Shown: positions 18,546 to 27,884, counted from the first letter of the stretch. The stretch: DNA of 64,000 nucleotides from Lachnospiraceae bacterium GAM79 (GCA_020735665.1 CP085928.1:1846501-1910500); one strand, 5' to 3'. Made by a program: numbers and translations. The notes: generated from the letters alone by a model not told the origin.

Positions 18546-19889
18546 TTATATCTGGGGATTTTTCTCCATGATACTCATATATGCCGGACGCATGATCCGG
18601 TTATTCGTGATCAGCTCCTCGATCCTGTGTGCGCTCCATCCAACGATACGTGCGACTGCAAACATCGCTGTGTAAAGCTCCATCGGGATTCCCAGCATAT
18701 CATATACAAATCCGCTGTAGAAATCCACATTTGGACTTACACCTTTGAAGATCTTACGCTGCTTTGCGATCAGCTCCGGGGCAAGCTCCTCTATGTTCTC
18801 GTACAACCTGAGATCTTTTTCCCTGCCCTTTTCATGAGCCAGCTTAACGACATAATCCTTGAACACTCGCTCTCTCGGATCTGACAGGGAGTATACGGCA
18901 TGTCCCATACCATAGATCAGTCCCTTATTGTCAAATGCTTCCTTGTTCAGTATCTTGCTTAAGTATGCTTCTATCTCATCTTTATCTTCATAGTCTTTTA
19001 TATGTTCGCGAATATTATCCATCATTTCCATAACCTTGATATTGGCACCACCATGCTTTGGTCCCTTTAAGGATGACATAGCAGCCGCCATTGTGGAATA
19101 GGTATCAGAACCGGAAGATGTAACAACTCTTGTTGTAAAGGTTGAATTATTACCGCCACCATGCTCCATATGAAGGATCAGTGCCGTATCAAGTACCTTC
19201 GCCTCTACCTTGGAATATTTCTTATCCGGACGAAGCAGCATGAGAATATTCTCAGCCGTTGACAGATTCTTTGCCGGACGATGGATGAACATACTATCGT
19301 TCTTTACATAGTGATTGTATGCATTATATCCATATACAGCCAGCATCGGGAATTCGCTGATCAGCTGGATACACTGACGCAGAGAATTATTCACACTGGT
19401 GTCCTTTGCATTCTTATCATACGATGCAAGCGTCAGGATACTACGTGTCATGGAATTCATGATATCCTCTGTCGGCGCTTTCATGATAACATCTCTTGTA
19501 AAATTCGATGGCAGCGTACGAAGCCCACCGATGATCTTCTCAAATTCATGCTGTTCCTCTGCATTTGGCAGCTCACCCATCAGCAAGAGATATGCCACCT
19601 TTTCAAATCCCAGTTCATCTTCTCCCAGGCTTCCGATCAGATTCTCCACCCGATAACCCCTGTACCAAAGTTCTCCGTCACAAGGTACTTTCTTGCCATC
19701 CTGCACCTTAGAGGATACAATCTTTGAAATGTTCGTCAGACCGGTCAATACACCAACTCCGCGGTCATCGCGAAGTCCGCGGTTTACTCCATATTCATCA
19801 TATAATCTTGGTGCGATATAATCATTTTTCTCGCATATCTTTTCCTGTATTGCCACATACTCATTCATTTTCATCAGACTCATCATCAT
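18546..19889 (-). CDS. gltA: Citrate synthase
   Basis: 447 aa. Active-site regions are present: HGGGNNSTFTTRVVTSSGSD, the catalytic His region GPKHGGAN, GMGHAVYSLSDPRE, and NVDFYSGFVYDMLGIP with the catalytic Asp. It condenses acetyl-CoA and oxaloacetate to citrate, here probably feeding a partial TCA branch to 2-oxoglutarate and glutamate. The length and insertions fit the Clostridia-type Si enzyme. The gene overlaps the upstream regulator by 29 nt; start may be ATG 19889 or one of four nearby in-frame ATGs. Confidence 0.93.
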   Translation of the reverse strand: MMMSLMKMNEYVAIQEKICEKNDYIAPRLYDEYGVNRGLRDDRGVGVLTGLTNISKIVSSKVQDGKKVPCDGELWYRGYRVENLIGSLGEDELGFEKVAYLLLMGELPNAEEQHEFEKIIGGLRTLPSNFTRDVIMKAPTEDIMNSMTRSILTLASYDKNAKDTSVNNSLRQCIQLISEFPMLAVYGYNAYNHYVKNDSMFIHRPAKNLSTAENILMLLRPDKKYSKVEAKVLDTALILHMEHGGGNNSTFTTRVVTSSGSDTYSTMAAAMSSLKGPKHGGANIKVMEMMDNIREHIKDYEDKDEIEAYLSKILNKEAFDNKGLIYGMGHAVYSLSDPRERVFKDYVVKLAHEKGREKDLRLYENIEELAPELIAKQRKIFKGVSPNVDFYSGFVYDMLGIPMELYTAMFAVARIVGWSAHRIEELITNNRIMRPAYMSIMEKNPQI

Positions 19890-20382
19890 TCTTCACCACC
19901 TGCATTTCTTCAATCTCACTCTCCATAACCGTATCCAGCTCCTTCATCAGGATCAACAGATTGATCATATTCTCTTTGCCGAATTTGTTAATTACATTTC
20001 CGTAAAAGTCCTTAATGATCGTTTCCTGCTCATGAAGCTGTTTCGCACCGGCATCCGTGATCGTTACATAAGTTCCGTCCGTACCATTTCCATCATGTGA
20101 CCATTTGACATAGCCACGATCTCTGAGATCCCGGACTGCCTTTGATGTCTTACGGATACTCATCTGCATACGCACCGATAGATCGGTCAGATATGCCTTT
20201 CCTCCATAAATAGCGGAATCTCCGCTGATCGCCTCTATACTTTGCAGTGCGACATATTCCGCAACACTTAATTTAGAAAATAAATGCCGTACGGAGTCCC
20301 TGCTCATCATGTATTTTCTGTAAGTAAATTCATTCGATAATTTCGTGATATCAATTTCCTGTTCGACTTTCTGTTCCTGCAT
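19861..20382 (-). CDS. MarR-like winged-helix transcriptional regulator
   Basis: 173 aa from ATG 20382, chosen because AGGGAGG lies six nt upstream. The winged helix-turn-helix covers ~45-125: AEYVALQSIEAIS, then the recognition region LSVRMQMSIRKTSKAVRDLRDRGYVKWSHDG and the wing TYVTITDAG. The C-terminal helix ends in an acidic tail. It overlaps citrate synthase by 29 nt, so the two are co-translated and the regulator probably senses carbon state; that is inference. Confidence 0.82.
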   Translation of the reverse strand: MQEQKVEQEIDITKLSNEFTYRKYMMSRDSVRHLFSKLSVAEYVALQSIEAISGDSAIYGGKAYLTDLSVRMQMSIRKTSKAVRDLRDRGYVKWSHDGNGTDGTYVTITDAGAKQLHEQETIIKDFYGNVINKFGKENMINLLILMKELDTVMESEIEEMQVVKNDDESDENE

Positions 20383-20451
20383 AAACAACCTCCCTTTCCG
20401 GTACACATATAAAAGCCCCTGTTATCGCTCCAACGCATATTGTTTCACTGG

Positions 20452-20466
20452 ATTGTACACAACAAT
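20452..20466. promoter_or_regulatory. Possible operator upstream of the regulator-citrate synthase operon
   Basis: ATTGT-ACACA-ACAAT is a perfect dyad of the TTGT-N-ACAA type used by many MarR proteins, 70 nt upstream of the regulator start. A TTGACA box lies further upstream at ~20490, with TATACT at a short 15-nt spacing. Confidence 0.4.
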
Positions 20467-20709
20467 AAGTATAAGTGTCCCTTTGATCTGTCAATTCTCT
20501 GTCCCTATGTAGTTTTATTTCCTGATCTTTTTATAGATTTTTCGTATCTGTTCCAAACATGAACGGAACAATGAATGAAAAGATTTTATTGAAATAATAG
20601 ATTTAGATATACTCTACTTGATATGATAAATGAAACTTCCGGCTTCTGTCAACCGACTTTATCCTTATTTAAGAACTGCGCCGAAGATTTTAGAATTATG
20701 ATAGAGGAA

Positions 20710-20947
20710 CATTATCATTATGGAGCAAGACACGTTCGTATATCTTTGAAACAAAATGGGAAATACATCACATATTATTACGCAAGTCGTTTGCACTCTA
20801 TTCCAACGCAACGGTACTAAGTTCCTCGCCTATGGCGACTCACTAAGGACCGGCGTTGGAACAGGCTTGCTGCATAATAGTAATGCTATTTCCCATTTTT
20901 TGCCCTAGACATTGATGCTCGAAAGTTCTTGCTCCATAACGATAATG
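20710..20947. repeat. Family 1 intergenic hairpin, copy B
   Basis: Outer arms CATTATC-TTATGGAGCAAGA and TCTTGCTCCATAA-GATAATG; further pairs GGGAAATA/TATTTCCC, TATTAT/ATAATA, GCAAG/CTTGC and TTCCAACGC/GCGTTGGAA. Apical module CGGTACTAAG (20812-20821), CGCC-TAT-GGCG hairpin, CTAAGGACCG (20843-20852). One of two copies between the transketolase operon and the citrate synthase operon. The flanking ~100 bp on either side hold nothing recognisable. Confidence 0.9.
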
Positions 20948-21057
20948 TACCGTGCATTTTTATGTCATAGTCAGCAACTTCTAAACAGGTTGTTTCACAA
21001 TAGAAAAAGCAGCGTTATAAAAATTTTACAAGTTAAATCTGCCATCGGTACTTTAAG

Positions 21058-21207
21058 CAAAATGAAAGACAGTATTAATATTATGAAGCAAGCCTGTCCG
21101 AATGTCGGTCCTTAGCGATCCGCTGACAGGCGGGAGCTTAGTACCGTTACATGAGGATAGAACGAAAGTGACTTGCGGAATAATATATAATACTGTCTTT
21201 TATTTTG
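21058..21207. repeat. Family 1 intergenic hairpin, copy C (minus orientation)
   Basis: Arms CAAAAT-AAAGACAGTATTA and TAATACTGTCTTT-ATTTTG. The module reads on the minus strand: CGGTACTAAG (21137-21146), hairpin with GCC/GGC-type pairing, CTAAGGACCG (21106-21115). Its inner sequence is nearly that of copy A (shared TTTCGTTCTATC and GGCTTGCTTCATAATA), though the outer arms differ. It lies 33 nt after the transketolase stop codon. Confidence 0.9.
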
Positions 21208-21240
21208 TTTCAAAGACTCCCGGAAGAATCTTATGAAATT

Positions 21241-22179
21241 TTATAATGCTGCTTTAATCTGCTTATAAATGCCCTCTGCGTCGAGTTCATACTTATGAAG
21301 CAGGTCTTTTGCCGGGCCGGACTCACCGAAGGTATCGCGAACACCGATTCTTGTTACCTTAACCGGATTCTTCTCTGCCAGACATTCCATAACCGCTGAG
21401 CCGAGTCCACCGATGATCGAATGCTCCTCTACCGTGAACACTCTGCCGGTTGCCTGTGCTGCCTTTACGACAAGTTCCTCGTCAAGCGGTTTGATCGTGT
21501 GGATATTGATCACCTGTGCATCGATACCGTCCTCTGCCAGCATCTTCGCAGCTTCTAAGCTCTCAGATACCGGAAGTCCGGTTGCTATGATCGTGATATC
21601 CTTTCCAGGACGTAATTCTACGCCCTTGCCGATCTCAAACTTGTAGGTTGTCTCATCATTGATGACCGGTACTGCCAGTCTTCCAAATCTCATATAGACA
21701 GGTCCTACATATTCATATGCTGCCTTTACGGCTGCTCTTGCTTCTACATCATCACATGGATTGATAACCACCATGCCAGGGATCTCTCTCATCAGGGCAA
21801 GATCTTCATTACACTGGTGGGTCGCTCCGTCTTCTCCTACGGAGATACCTGCGTGGGTTGCTCCGATCTTTACATTTAGATGTGGGTATCCGATACTGTT
21901 TCTCACCTGTTCAAAGGCTCTGCCTGCCGCAAACATCGCAAAGGAGCTCATAAACGGCACATATCCACAGGTTGACATTCCGGCTGCGATGCCTGCCATG
22001 TTACATTCTGCGATACCACAATCTACATGGCGTTCCGGAAATGCTTTCTTGAAGATTCCGGTCTTTGTTGCTGCTGCAAGGTCTGCATCCAGTACGATCA
22101 GGTTCTCATGTTCTTTTCCAAGCTCAACCAATGCATTACCATAGCTGTCTCTTGTTGCGATCTTCTTTACTTCTGACAT
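21241..22179 (-). CDS. Transketolase, C-terminal subunit
   Basis: 312 aa. Holds the pyrimidine-binding and C-terminal domains of a split transketolase: VDCGIAECNMAGIAAGMS with the catalytic Glu that activates thiamine diphosphate, then GATHAGISVGEDGATHQ, and VFTVEEHSIIGGLGSAV in the last domain. Works as an alpha2beta2 enzyme with the next gene in the non-oxidative pentose phosphate pathway. Overlaps the upstream subunit gene by 13 nt. Followed by a family 1 hairpin. Confidence 0.93.
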   Translation of the reverse strand: MSEVKKIATRDSYGNALVELGKEHENLIVLDADLAAATKTGIFKKAFPERHVDCGIAECNMAGIAAGMSTCGYVPFMSSFAMFAAGRAFEQVRNSIGYPHLNVKIGATHAGISVGEDGATHQCNEDLALMREIPGMVVINPCDDVEARAAVKAAYEYVGPVYMRFGRLAVPVINDETTYKFEIGKGVELRPGKDITIIATGLPVSESLEAAKMLAEDGIDAQVINIHTIKPLDEELVVKAAQATGRVFTVEEHSIIGGLGSAVMECLAEKNPVKVTRIGVRDTFGESGPAKDLLHKYELDAEGIYKQIKAAL

Positions 22180-23003
22180 AACACGTCACCTGCCTTTTCC
22201 AGTTCTTCCATTGCAATCGCATACTCCTCGTCATTCGGAGCTTTGCCATGCCATCCCACATTGTTCTCCATGAAGGATACTCCCTTACCTTTTACGGTAT
22301 GGGCGATGATCGCTGTCGGCATTCCCTTGGTTGCCTTTGCTTCCTTGAATGCTGCATCGATCTGATCAAAATCATTTCCGTCGATATTAATTACATGGAA
22401 ATTAAATGCTTCAAACTTCTTATCGATCGGATATGGGGAACATACATCCTCAACGGTTCCGTCGATCTGAAGGTTATTATTATCTACGATCACTAAAAGG
22501 TTATCCAGCTTTCTGTGACCTGCAAACATAGCAGCCTCCCAGATCTGTCCCTCCTGGATCTCTCCGTCTCCGCACAGACAGTAGGTTCTGTATTCCTTAC
22601 CGGACATCTTCGCTGCCAGTGCCATACCGACTGCTGCGGAAAGTCCCTGTCCGAGAGAACCGGATGACATGTCCACACCAGGAATATGCTTCATATCCGG
22701 GTGTCCCTGTAAATAAGAACCGATATGCCGCAGAGTCAGAAGATCCTCAACCGGAAAAAATCCTCTCTCAGCAAGGGCTGAATAGTAACCCGGTGCTGTA
22801 TGTCCTTTGGATAATACAAAACGATCTCTGTTCTCATCCTTTGGATTCTTCGGATCTACATGTAATTCCTCAAAATAAAGATAAGTAAAAATGTCTGCTG
22901 CCGAAAGTGATCCGCCCGGATGTCCTGCTTTTGCAGAATGTACGGAGGAAATAATTCCTTTACGGATGTCAACAGCCTTTTTTTGAAGGTCTAGTTTGTT
23001 CAT
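22167..23003 (-). CDS. Transketolase, N-terminal subunit
   Basis: 278 aa from ATG 23003, which has GGAGA five nt upstream; an ATG four codons earlier lacks one. Contains the ThDP-binding core: AKAGHPGGSLSAADI, SKGHTAPGYYSALAERG, MSSGSLGQGLSAAVGMA, and the GDGEIQEGQIWEAAMFA...NN motif for Mg-ThDP. Supplies the diphosphate-binding half of the split enzyme. Confidence 0.94.
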   Translation of the reverse strand: MNKLDLQKKAVDIRKGIISSVHSAKAGHPGGSLSAADIFTYLYFEELHVDPKNPKDENRDRFVLSKGHTAPGYYSALAERGFFPVEDLLTLRHIGSYLQGHPDMKHIPGVDMSSGSLGQGLSAAVGMALAAKMSGKEYRTYCLCGDGEIQEGQIWEAAMFAGHRKLDNLLVIVDNNNLQIDGTVEDVCSPYPIDKKFEAFNFHVINIDGNDFDQIDAAFKEAKATKGMPTAIIAHTVKGKGVSFMENNVGWHGKAPNDEEYAIAMEELEKAGDVLCQK

Positions 23004-23033
23004 GTCTTTCTCCATTTCGTTTTATTTTCATTT

Positions 23034-23759
23034 TTATAATTGTCCCAGCACTTTTCCGATCTTGTCAGCGATCAGAAGATCTGCCTGACCGTCCGTCTGT
23101 GTCGGTGACATATTAATAACTACCAGATGTTTTCCCCTGAAATACCGAACCAATCCGGCGGCAGGATAAACAACCAATGAAGTTCCGCCAATGATCAATG
23201 TATCTGCTTCCGAAATATACCGGATTGCATTCTCGATATCGTCATTGTTCAGCCCCTCTTCATATAATACTACATCCGGCTTAATTATTCCACCACAACT
23301 GCATTTTGGTACACCATCTGATTGAATAATATAATCCAGATCGTAGAATTTGTGACATTTTGTACAATAATTTCTGTGAATAGAGCCATGCAACTCGATC
23401 ACATTCTTACTTCCTGCCATCTGATGCAGACCATCAATATTCTGTGTTACGATCGCTGCAAGCTTGCCCTGTGCTTCCAGTTCGGCAAGTTTTTTATGTG
23501 CCATATTCGGTTTTGCATCCCGATAAATCATTTTATCTTTATAAAACCGGTAAAACTCTTCAGGATCACGCATATAGAAGCTATGGCTGATGATCGTTTC
23601 CGGCGGATATTTGTATTTCTGGTTGTAGAGTCCGTCTACACTTCGAAAATCCGGAATTCCACTCTCTGTAGAAACACCTGCCCCACCAAAGAAAACCATA
23701 CGTTCGGATTCTTCAACAATTTCTTTTAACCTTGCTATTTTCTCATTCACCTGTTCCAT
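23034..23759 (-). CDS. cobB: NAD-dependent protein deacylase (sirtuin)
   Basis: 241 aa, normal bacterial Sir2 length. GGAGVSTESGIPDFRS (25-40) binds NAD; QNIDGLH (106-112) and the catalytic His124 in ELHGS follow; zinc ligands are Cys132, Cys135, Cys153 and Cys155. It removes acyl groups from lysines using NAD. Monocistronic or read with the downstream transketolase subunit genes (30-nt gap). Confidence 0.95.
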   Translation of the reverse strand: MEQVNEKIARLKEIVEESERMVFFGGAGVSTESGIPDFRSVDGLYNQKYKYPPETIISHSFYMRDPEEFYRFYKDKMIYRDAKPNMAHKKLAELEAQGKLAAIVTQNIDGLHQMAGSKNVIELHGSIHRNYCTKCHKFYDLDYIIQSDGVPKCSCGGIIKPDVVLYEEGLNNDDIENAIRYISEADTLIIGGTSLVVYPAAGLVRYFRGKHLVVINMSPTQTDGQADLLIADKIGKVLGQL

Positions 23760-23788
23760 ATATCAATCTCCCTTCTGCATAATATATA

Positions 23789-23837
23789 AACAGGCAATAG
23801 CGAAACTGCCTGATCCAGCGTTTTACTATTGCCTGTT
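23789..23837 (-). terminator. Terminator of the cdaA-cdaR operon
   Basis: AACAGGCAATAG pairs with CTATTGCCTGTT around a long loop, ten nt after the cdaR stop, followed on the minus strand by TTTATATATTA. Confidence 0.75.
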
Positions 23838-23846
23838 ATTACCGTA

Positions 23847-25079
23847 TCATGGCATAGCCGTAACCTCAATCGTTACCTTACAGGTACTCTCGATCGTATA
23901 TGTATCGCTGTCTTCTATCGACAGCTCAACAGTATTTGTTCCCACGGACAATGTCTCTGCATCAACTATAATCTTTAAGTCCTTCGCAGTAAGCTTGGAC
24001 ACTTCATCTGACAGACCGGATATCACAACCGTATTCCCCTCCGGGAACTGAATCGAGTAATCATAATCGGTCATTTTATTATTGATCGTAATGTCTTCTG
24101 CCGATACCGTCATCGTTCTGCTGATATTCCGCTCAATTGTGACACGCACACTGATACTTGTATTCTCATCAGCAAGTACAACGCCTTCAGGCAGATATTT
24201 TGCAACCTCAATCGTACTTTCAAGATCCTCATTACATCCGGCTACATCAATGTCATCTATCTTTATCTCTGTCAGATTCTGTAACACATCTGCAGGACCG
24301 CCGACCGTAATCTCACTTGGAACATATTCTACATTGACAACTTTGTAGTTCTCCGCCGGGACACCTGTTGTCTCAATCTTGACAGCTACCTTTTTCGTCT
24401 TATACACCGGTACAGTTACCAAGATTCCCGTGGCCTTGCTTTCCAGCTTCTTACCGGATATCTCTTCACCATTTGCATCATAGAAGATTGGTGTGCATGT
24501 TGCTGTTACATCAGATGATCGTCCTGATACATCCACCTGCACCTCTGCTTTTTCTATCCGTTCGATCACACTTGCCGCACCTTTAACCGTTATCAGATTT
24601 GGTGTAGATACCGGAACACCTGTTGTGTATCCCTTTGCAGTCTCTCCTTTTGTAGTTACCGTTACAGGAAGGGATGCTGTCTGTTCTTCCTCCAGTTCAA
24701 CCTGAAGCACATTATCTACGATCGTAATACTGATGTTATTATTAACGGACGGAGAATTTGCTGTTACTGTAATGTTGACAGCATTTGTGATCGATAATTT
24801 TGACATGTCTGCAACTGCAGTAAAATCAGATGCCCCAAGCGAATTCACAACAGATCGTCTGCCCTTTATAATTATGTCTACCGTTTCACCGGATACAATA
24901 TCGTACAACTGATTCTTATCCGTGATCGCATCTGTATTTATCAAAGTAACCGGTATATCTTTGATCTGCCGTGTAGTTGAATAGTCATCTACATTCAAAA
25001 CAGTCACCCATACGATAAATCCAAGGATCAATGACAGAAGTTTCAGTCCCCAATTACTGAATAATTTATCTTTCATCAC
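23847..25079 (-). CDS. cdaR: CdaR, YbbR-domain regulator of diadenylate cyclase
   Basis: 410 aa. One N-terminal membrane segment (LKLLSLILGFIVWVTVLN) anchors an extracytoplasmic chain of about four YbbR repeats (~40-405), recognisable by KTKKVAVKIETTGVPAENYKV and similar stretches. CdaR binds CdaA at the membrane and tunes c-di-AMP synthesis. Its start overlaps the cdaA end by 14 nt, the usual arrangement in Firmicutes; glmM is not in this window. Confidence 0.92.
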   Translation of the reverse strand: MMKDKLFSNWGLKLLSLILGFIVWVTVLNVDDYSTTRQIKDIPVTLINTDAITDKNQLYDIVSGETVDIIIKGRRSVVNSLGASDFTAVADMSKLSITNAVNITVTANSPSVNNNISITIVDNVLQVELEEEQTASLPVTVTTKGETAKGYTTGVPVSTPNLITVKGAASVIERIEKAEVQVDVSGRSSDVTATCTPIFYDANGEEISGKKLESKATGILVTVPVYKTKKVAVKIETTGVPAENYKVVNVEYVPSEITVGGPADVLQNLTEIKIDDIDVAGCNEDLESTIEVAKYLPEGVVLADENTSISVRVTIERNISRTMTVSAEDITINNKMTDYDYSIQFPEGNTVVISGLSDEVSKLTAKDLKIIVDAETLSVGTNTVELSIEDSDTYTIESTCKVTIEVTAMP

Positions 25080-26022
25080 TGTCAGCCTCCTTTCTGTTGT
25101 CAGAAGACCTTCCGTTTTTTATATTATTCGAGTCCGTCTTTTTCCCGGTACTTTTCTTTGTACTCTTACGTCTACGTTTACTGTCTTTCAGGCGACGTTC
25201 ATCTTTCTTCTTTACATCATCCTGACTCAAAAGCTCCAGATGCTTACGAACACTCTCTGTATCCAGATTCCGATACAGTTCTCCGCCCTTTGCGATCGAT
25301 ATCGAACCGGTCTCCTCAGATACGATAAGCGTCACGCTGTCTGATACCTCACTGATACCAACCCCTGCACGATGTCTTGTTCCCAGTTCCTTATTAATAG
25401 AAAGATTTGCAGATAACGGAAGATAACAGGTTGCCGCAATAACTCTGTTATTTCTAAGAATAACCGCACCGTCATGGAGCGGTGTATTATGCTCAAATAT
25501 GTTAAGCAGCAACTGGTTGGTAACCACCGCATCAATCGGAATTCCTGTATCAATATACTCGCCAAGAGCAACCTTATCTTCAATTACGATCAAGGCTCCT
25601 GTCCGATTTGCAGAAAGAACCGTCACGGTCTTGATCAATTCGTATATCGTTTTATCAGACAGTCCTCTTTCTTCTGTATCCTCGTGCATGATGTAGTCAA
25701 AAAACTTCTTTCGTCCCAATGTTTCAAGTCCACGACGGAACTCCGGCTGAAACAGAATGATCACCGCCAGAATACCGATGCTGAACACATTTTTTAAAAT
25801 ATACAGAATCGTATTGAACTGCAATAAAGATGCAAGCATGGTAAATAAAAATATCAATACAATACCTTTTAACAACGTCCAAGCACGACTGCTCTTAAAC
25901 CAAAGCAGTATTTTATAGATGACATACGAGAGTATCAGGATCTCAATAATATCACTAACATCCGGTCTGGTAATATAAAACCAGTCAAAATAGGTCTTTA
26001 AAAAAGCCATAAGCTTATCCAT
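25066..26022 (-). CDS. cdaA: Diadenylate cyclase CdaA
   Basis: 318 aa. Three membrane helices occupy ~25-95, then the DisA_N cyclase domain ~100-250 with the active-site DGA at 184-186 and RHR at 216-218. It makes c-di-AMP from two ATP at the membrane. After ~residue 265 there is an unusual Lys/Arg/Ser-rich tail of ~50 residues (KRRRKSTKKSTGKK), likely disordered and able to bind acidic lipids or RNA; most CdaA proteins end near 275. Confidence 0.95.
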   Translation of the reverse strand: MDKLMAFLKTYFDWFYITRPDVSDIIEILILSYVIYKILLWFKSSRAWTLLKGIVLIFLFTMLASLLQFNTILYILKNVFSIGILAVIILFQPEFRRGLETLGRKKFFDYIMHEDTEERGLSDKTIYELIKTVTVLSANRTGALIVIEDKVALGEYIDTGIPIDAVVTNQLLLNIFEHNTPLHDGAVILRNNRVIAATCYLPLSANLSINKELGTRHRAGVGISEVSDSVTLIVSEETGSISIAKGGELYRNLDTESVRKHLELLSQDDVKKKDERRLKDSKRRRKSTKKSTGKKTDSNNIKNGRSSDNRKEADSDER

Positions 26023-26137
26023 TTGATATCTCTCCTTTCCACAAGCTGTTATAAGTCAGGCAAAGCCTGAGCCGTGATCTGTTGTCATATACAGTTATGA
26101 CCTGACAATATAGTCAGGTCATATGCAGGAATTTCTA

Positions 26138-27115
26138 TTATCTGGTAACACCACTGATCGTATCGTCCTCCATAGAGTCCTGTGATGAGGCGTTGATCTT
26201 TCTTACACTTTTCTGTTGTTTTGCCATAACGATCTTCGGAACAGCTTTAACATAGTAGTAATATTCGTCGTCTTCAAACTGTGTATTCTCAACTCTTGAA
26301 TAATCCACAACTGTTTTAAAGAACTGTACGATCACTCCGATGATCACTGCACATACGGAACCAAGCAAAATCTGTCCAACCGAAATACTTGCCTCTAAAA
26401 CGACATTTCCAATCAGGAAAAGAATAATTTCAAATAAACCACCGACAATGATAGCCGCATACCATGAATATTCTACAGACATCCGGTAGATAACATATAC
26501 GATCACCAACACAACCGCAAATACTGCAACTGTGAGCAATAAATTCTTATTATCAATCAAATGCTGGAATATATATTTGTAACTTTCAAGCATATTTTCC
26601 GGATCTGTTGATTTCTCCAGTTCCTTCAGATAATCTGCCGCATCCATTGAGAAATAATAAAATATTGCACCGAATGCCATCGGTACGATCGCTGTAGGTC
26701 CAACGATCATGCCTGCCAGAACAGGAAGCAGATACTGCAGCTTCAGTACAAAGAACAGCGGAGCATACATCATGATCCATGTTGTTTTCGGGAAGAAACG
26801 GATATACAGACAATACATCACAATAAATATGATGATAAATGATATTCCGATCTCCTTGCTTGCGGAAAAATAATTCATAAATGCAATTACTCCGCCAAAT
26901 ACATATCCAAGTCCATCCGGAACAAACGCACATACTACCGATAACAGGAAAATGATCAATCCGCTGGATGCTGTCTCATTATGTCCCCCTGTTATATGTA
27001 CGATCGACCAAAACATCAGCAGTGCAAGCACAAATCTGATCACCGGTACCACGATCTTATCATATTTACTGCAGAAATTTTTTATACCATCTCGAAAACT
27101 CAGCAATGATGCCAT
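26138..27115 (-). CDS. Membrane protein of unknown function, 325 aa
   Basis: About nine hydrophobic segments between residues 20 and 270, with a gap at ~165-195 that looks like a soluble loop (KELEKSTDPENMLESYKYIF). The C-terminal ~55 residues are charged and cytoplasmic. ATG at 27115 has AGGAGG upstream, lying in the last codons of the preceding gene. It precedes cdaA by 115 nt in the same direction, with an ATGACCTGAC/GTCAGGTCAT stem (26097-26122) between, so a link to c-di-AMP or wall control is possible. No family recognised. Confidence 0.75.
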   Translation of the reverse strand: MASLLSFRDGIKNFCSKYDKIVVPVIRFVLALLMFWSIVHITGGHNETASSGLIIFLLSVVCAFVPDGLGYVFGGVIAFMNYFSASKEIGISFIIIFIVMYCLYIRFFPKTTWIMMYAPLFFVLKLQYLLPVLAGMIVGPTAIVPMAFGAIFYYFSMDAADYLKELEKSTDPENMLESYKYIFQHLIDNKNLLLTVAVFAVVLVIVYVIYRMSVEYSWYAAIIVGGLFEIILFLIGNVVLEASISVGQILLGSVCAVIIGVIVQFFKTVVDYSRVENTQFEDDEYYYYVKAVPKIVMAKQQKSVRKINASSQDSMEDDTISGVTR

Positions 27116-27117
27116 GA

Positions 27118-27537
27118 TTACTTCCTCCTTTTCTTTCCTTTGGTCTTATCCTCATTATCATAAAATGCGATCAGTTTTTTAAGATCCTGATTGTATCTTA
27201 TAATATGAGGTTTTGCCTTGGCGTATCTATGGGAGTATAGAAACCATGCAAGAACCATAAATAATATACATACAAGTGCATATACGATCAATAGCTTATA
27301 GGCCATACCAAGCAGATCAAGATCTACCAGCTCTGTAATCAGCTTACCCATGTTATAATAAATATATGCCGCTACAACTATCACAAACAGGATCGTTGTA
27401 GACACTAAGGTTTTCAGGCAATTATATTTTACATAATCTGATTTGAAGTATCTGCCTTTTTCCAGATCTTCTTTTCCCGTTGATTGTTCATACATGGCAA
27501 GTCTGGTCATTAATCTGACCTTTTCTTCGTTTACCAT
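27118..27537 (-). CDS. Small two-helix membrane protein of unknown function
   Basis: 139 aa with hydrophobic segments at ~42-62 and ~77-103 between charged ends; Lys/Arg-rich tail (KTKGKKRRK). AGGAG precedes ATG 27537. It lies two nt before the 325-aa membrane protein gene and surely shares its transcript, so the two probably act together. No family recognised. Confidence 0.72.
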   Translation of the reverse strand: MVNEEKVRLMTRLAMYEQSTGKEDLEKGRYFKSDYVKYNCLKTLVSTTILFVIVVAAYIYYNMGKLITELVDLDLLGMAYKLLIVYALVCILFMVLAWFLYSHRYAKAKPHIIRYNQDLKKLIAFYDNEDKTKGKKRRK

Positions 27538-27669
27538 CTTGTTTTCTCCTACTTCTTTTCTAACTATAAAAATCAGCTTTTGTTATTATAATCCATACGA
27601 AAAGAATAAGCAAGCATACGCCGGAAAAAGTTTCTTAAATAGAATTAACGCCTTGATTAAAAGAATGCC

Positions 27670-27884
27670 ATGGCCCAGGTAAGGCAGACAGAGATGGTGG
27701 GTTGGTTGAGACTTGCTTCATTTCCGAGAAAGGTACACATGCTCGATCCGCTCATGCTCTTGTGCAAACTCGCCCTCCGGGCTCAGACATGCACCCGCAT
27801 TCGCCGGCAATGTGACCTTTCTATTCGGAAATTATGCAAATGTTACAACCAACCCACCATCTCTATCTGTCTTACCCGGGTATA
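27670..27884. repeat. Family 2 intergenic hairpin, copy J
   Basis: Arms GAGATGGTGGGTTGGTTG and CAACCAACCCACCATCTC, extended by GGTAAG-CAGACAGA / TCTGTCTTACC. On the minus strand the core is GTGC-ATGTCTGAGCCC-GGA-GGGCGAGTTT-GCAC (27762-27794). It begins 13 nt after the GH5 stop codon. Confidence 0.88.

Noticed and set aside
20623-20820. 65-codon plus-strand ORF
   Set aside because: Overlaps the 5' half of hairpin copy B; coding frame is explained by the palindrome.
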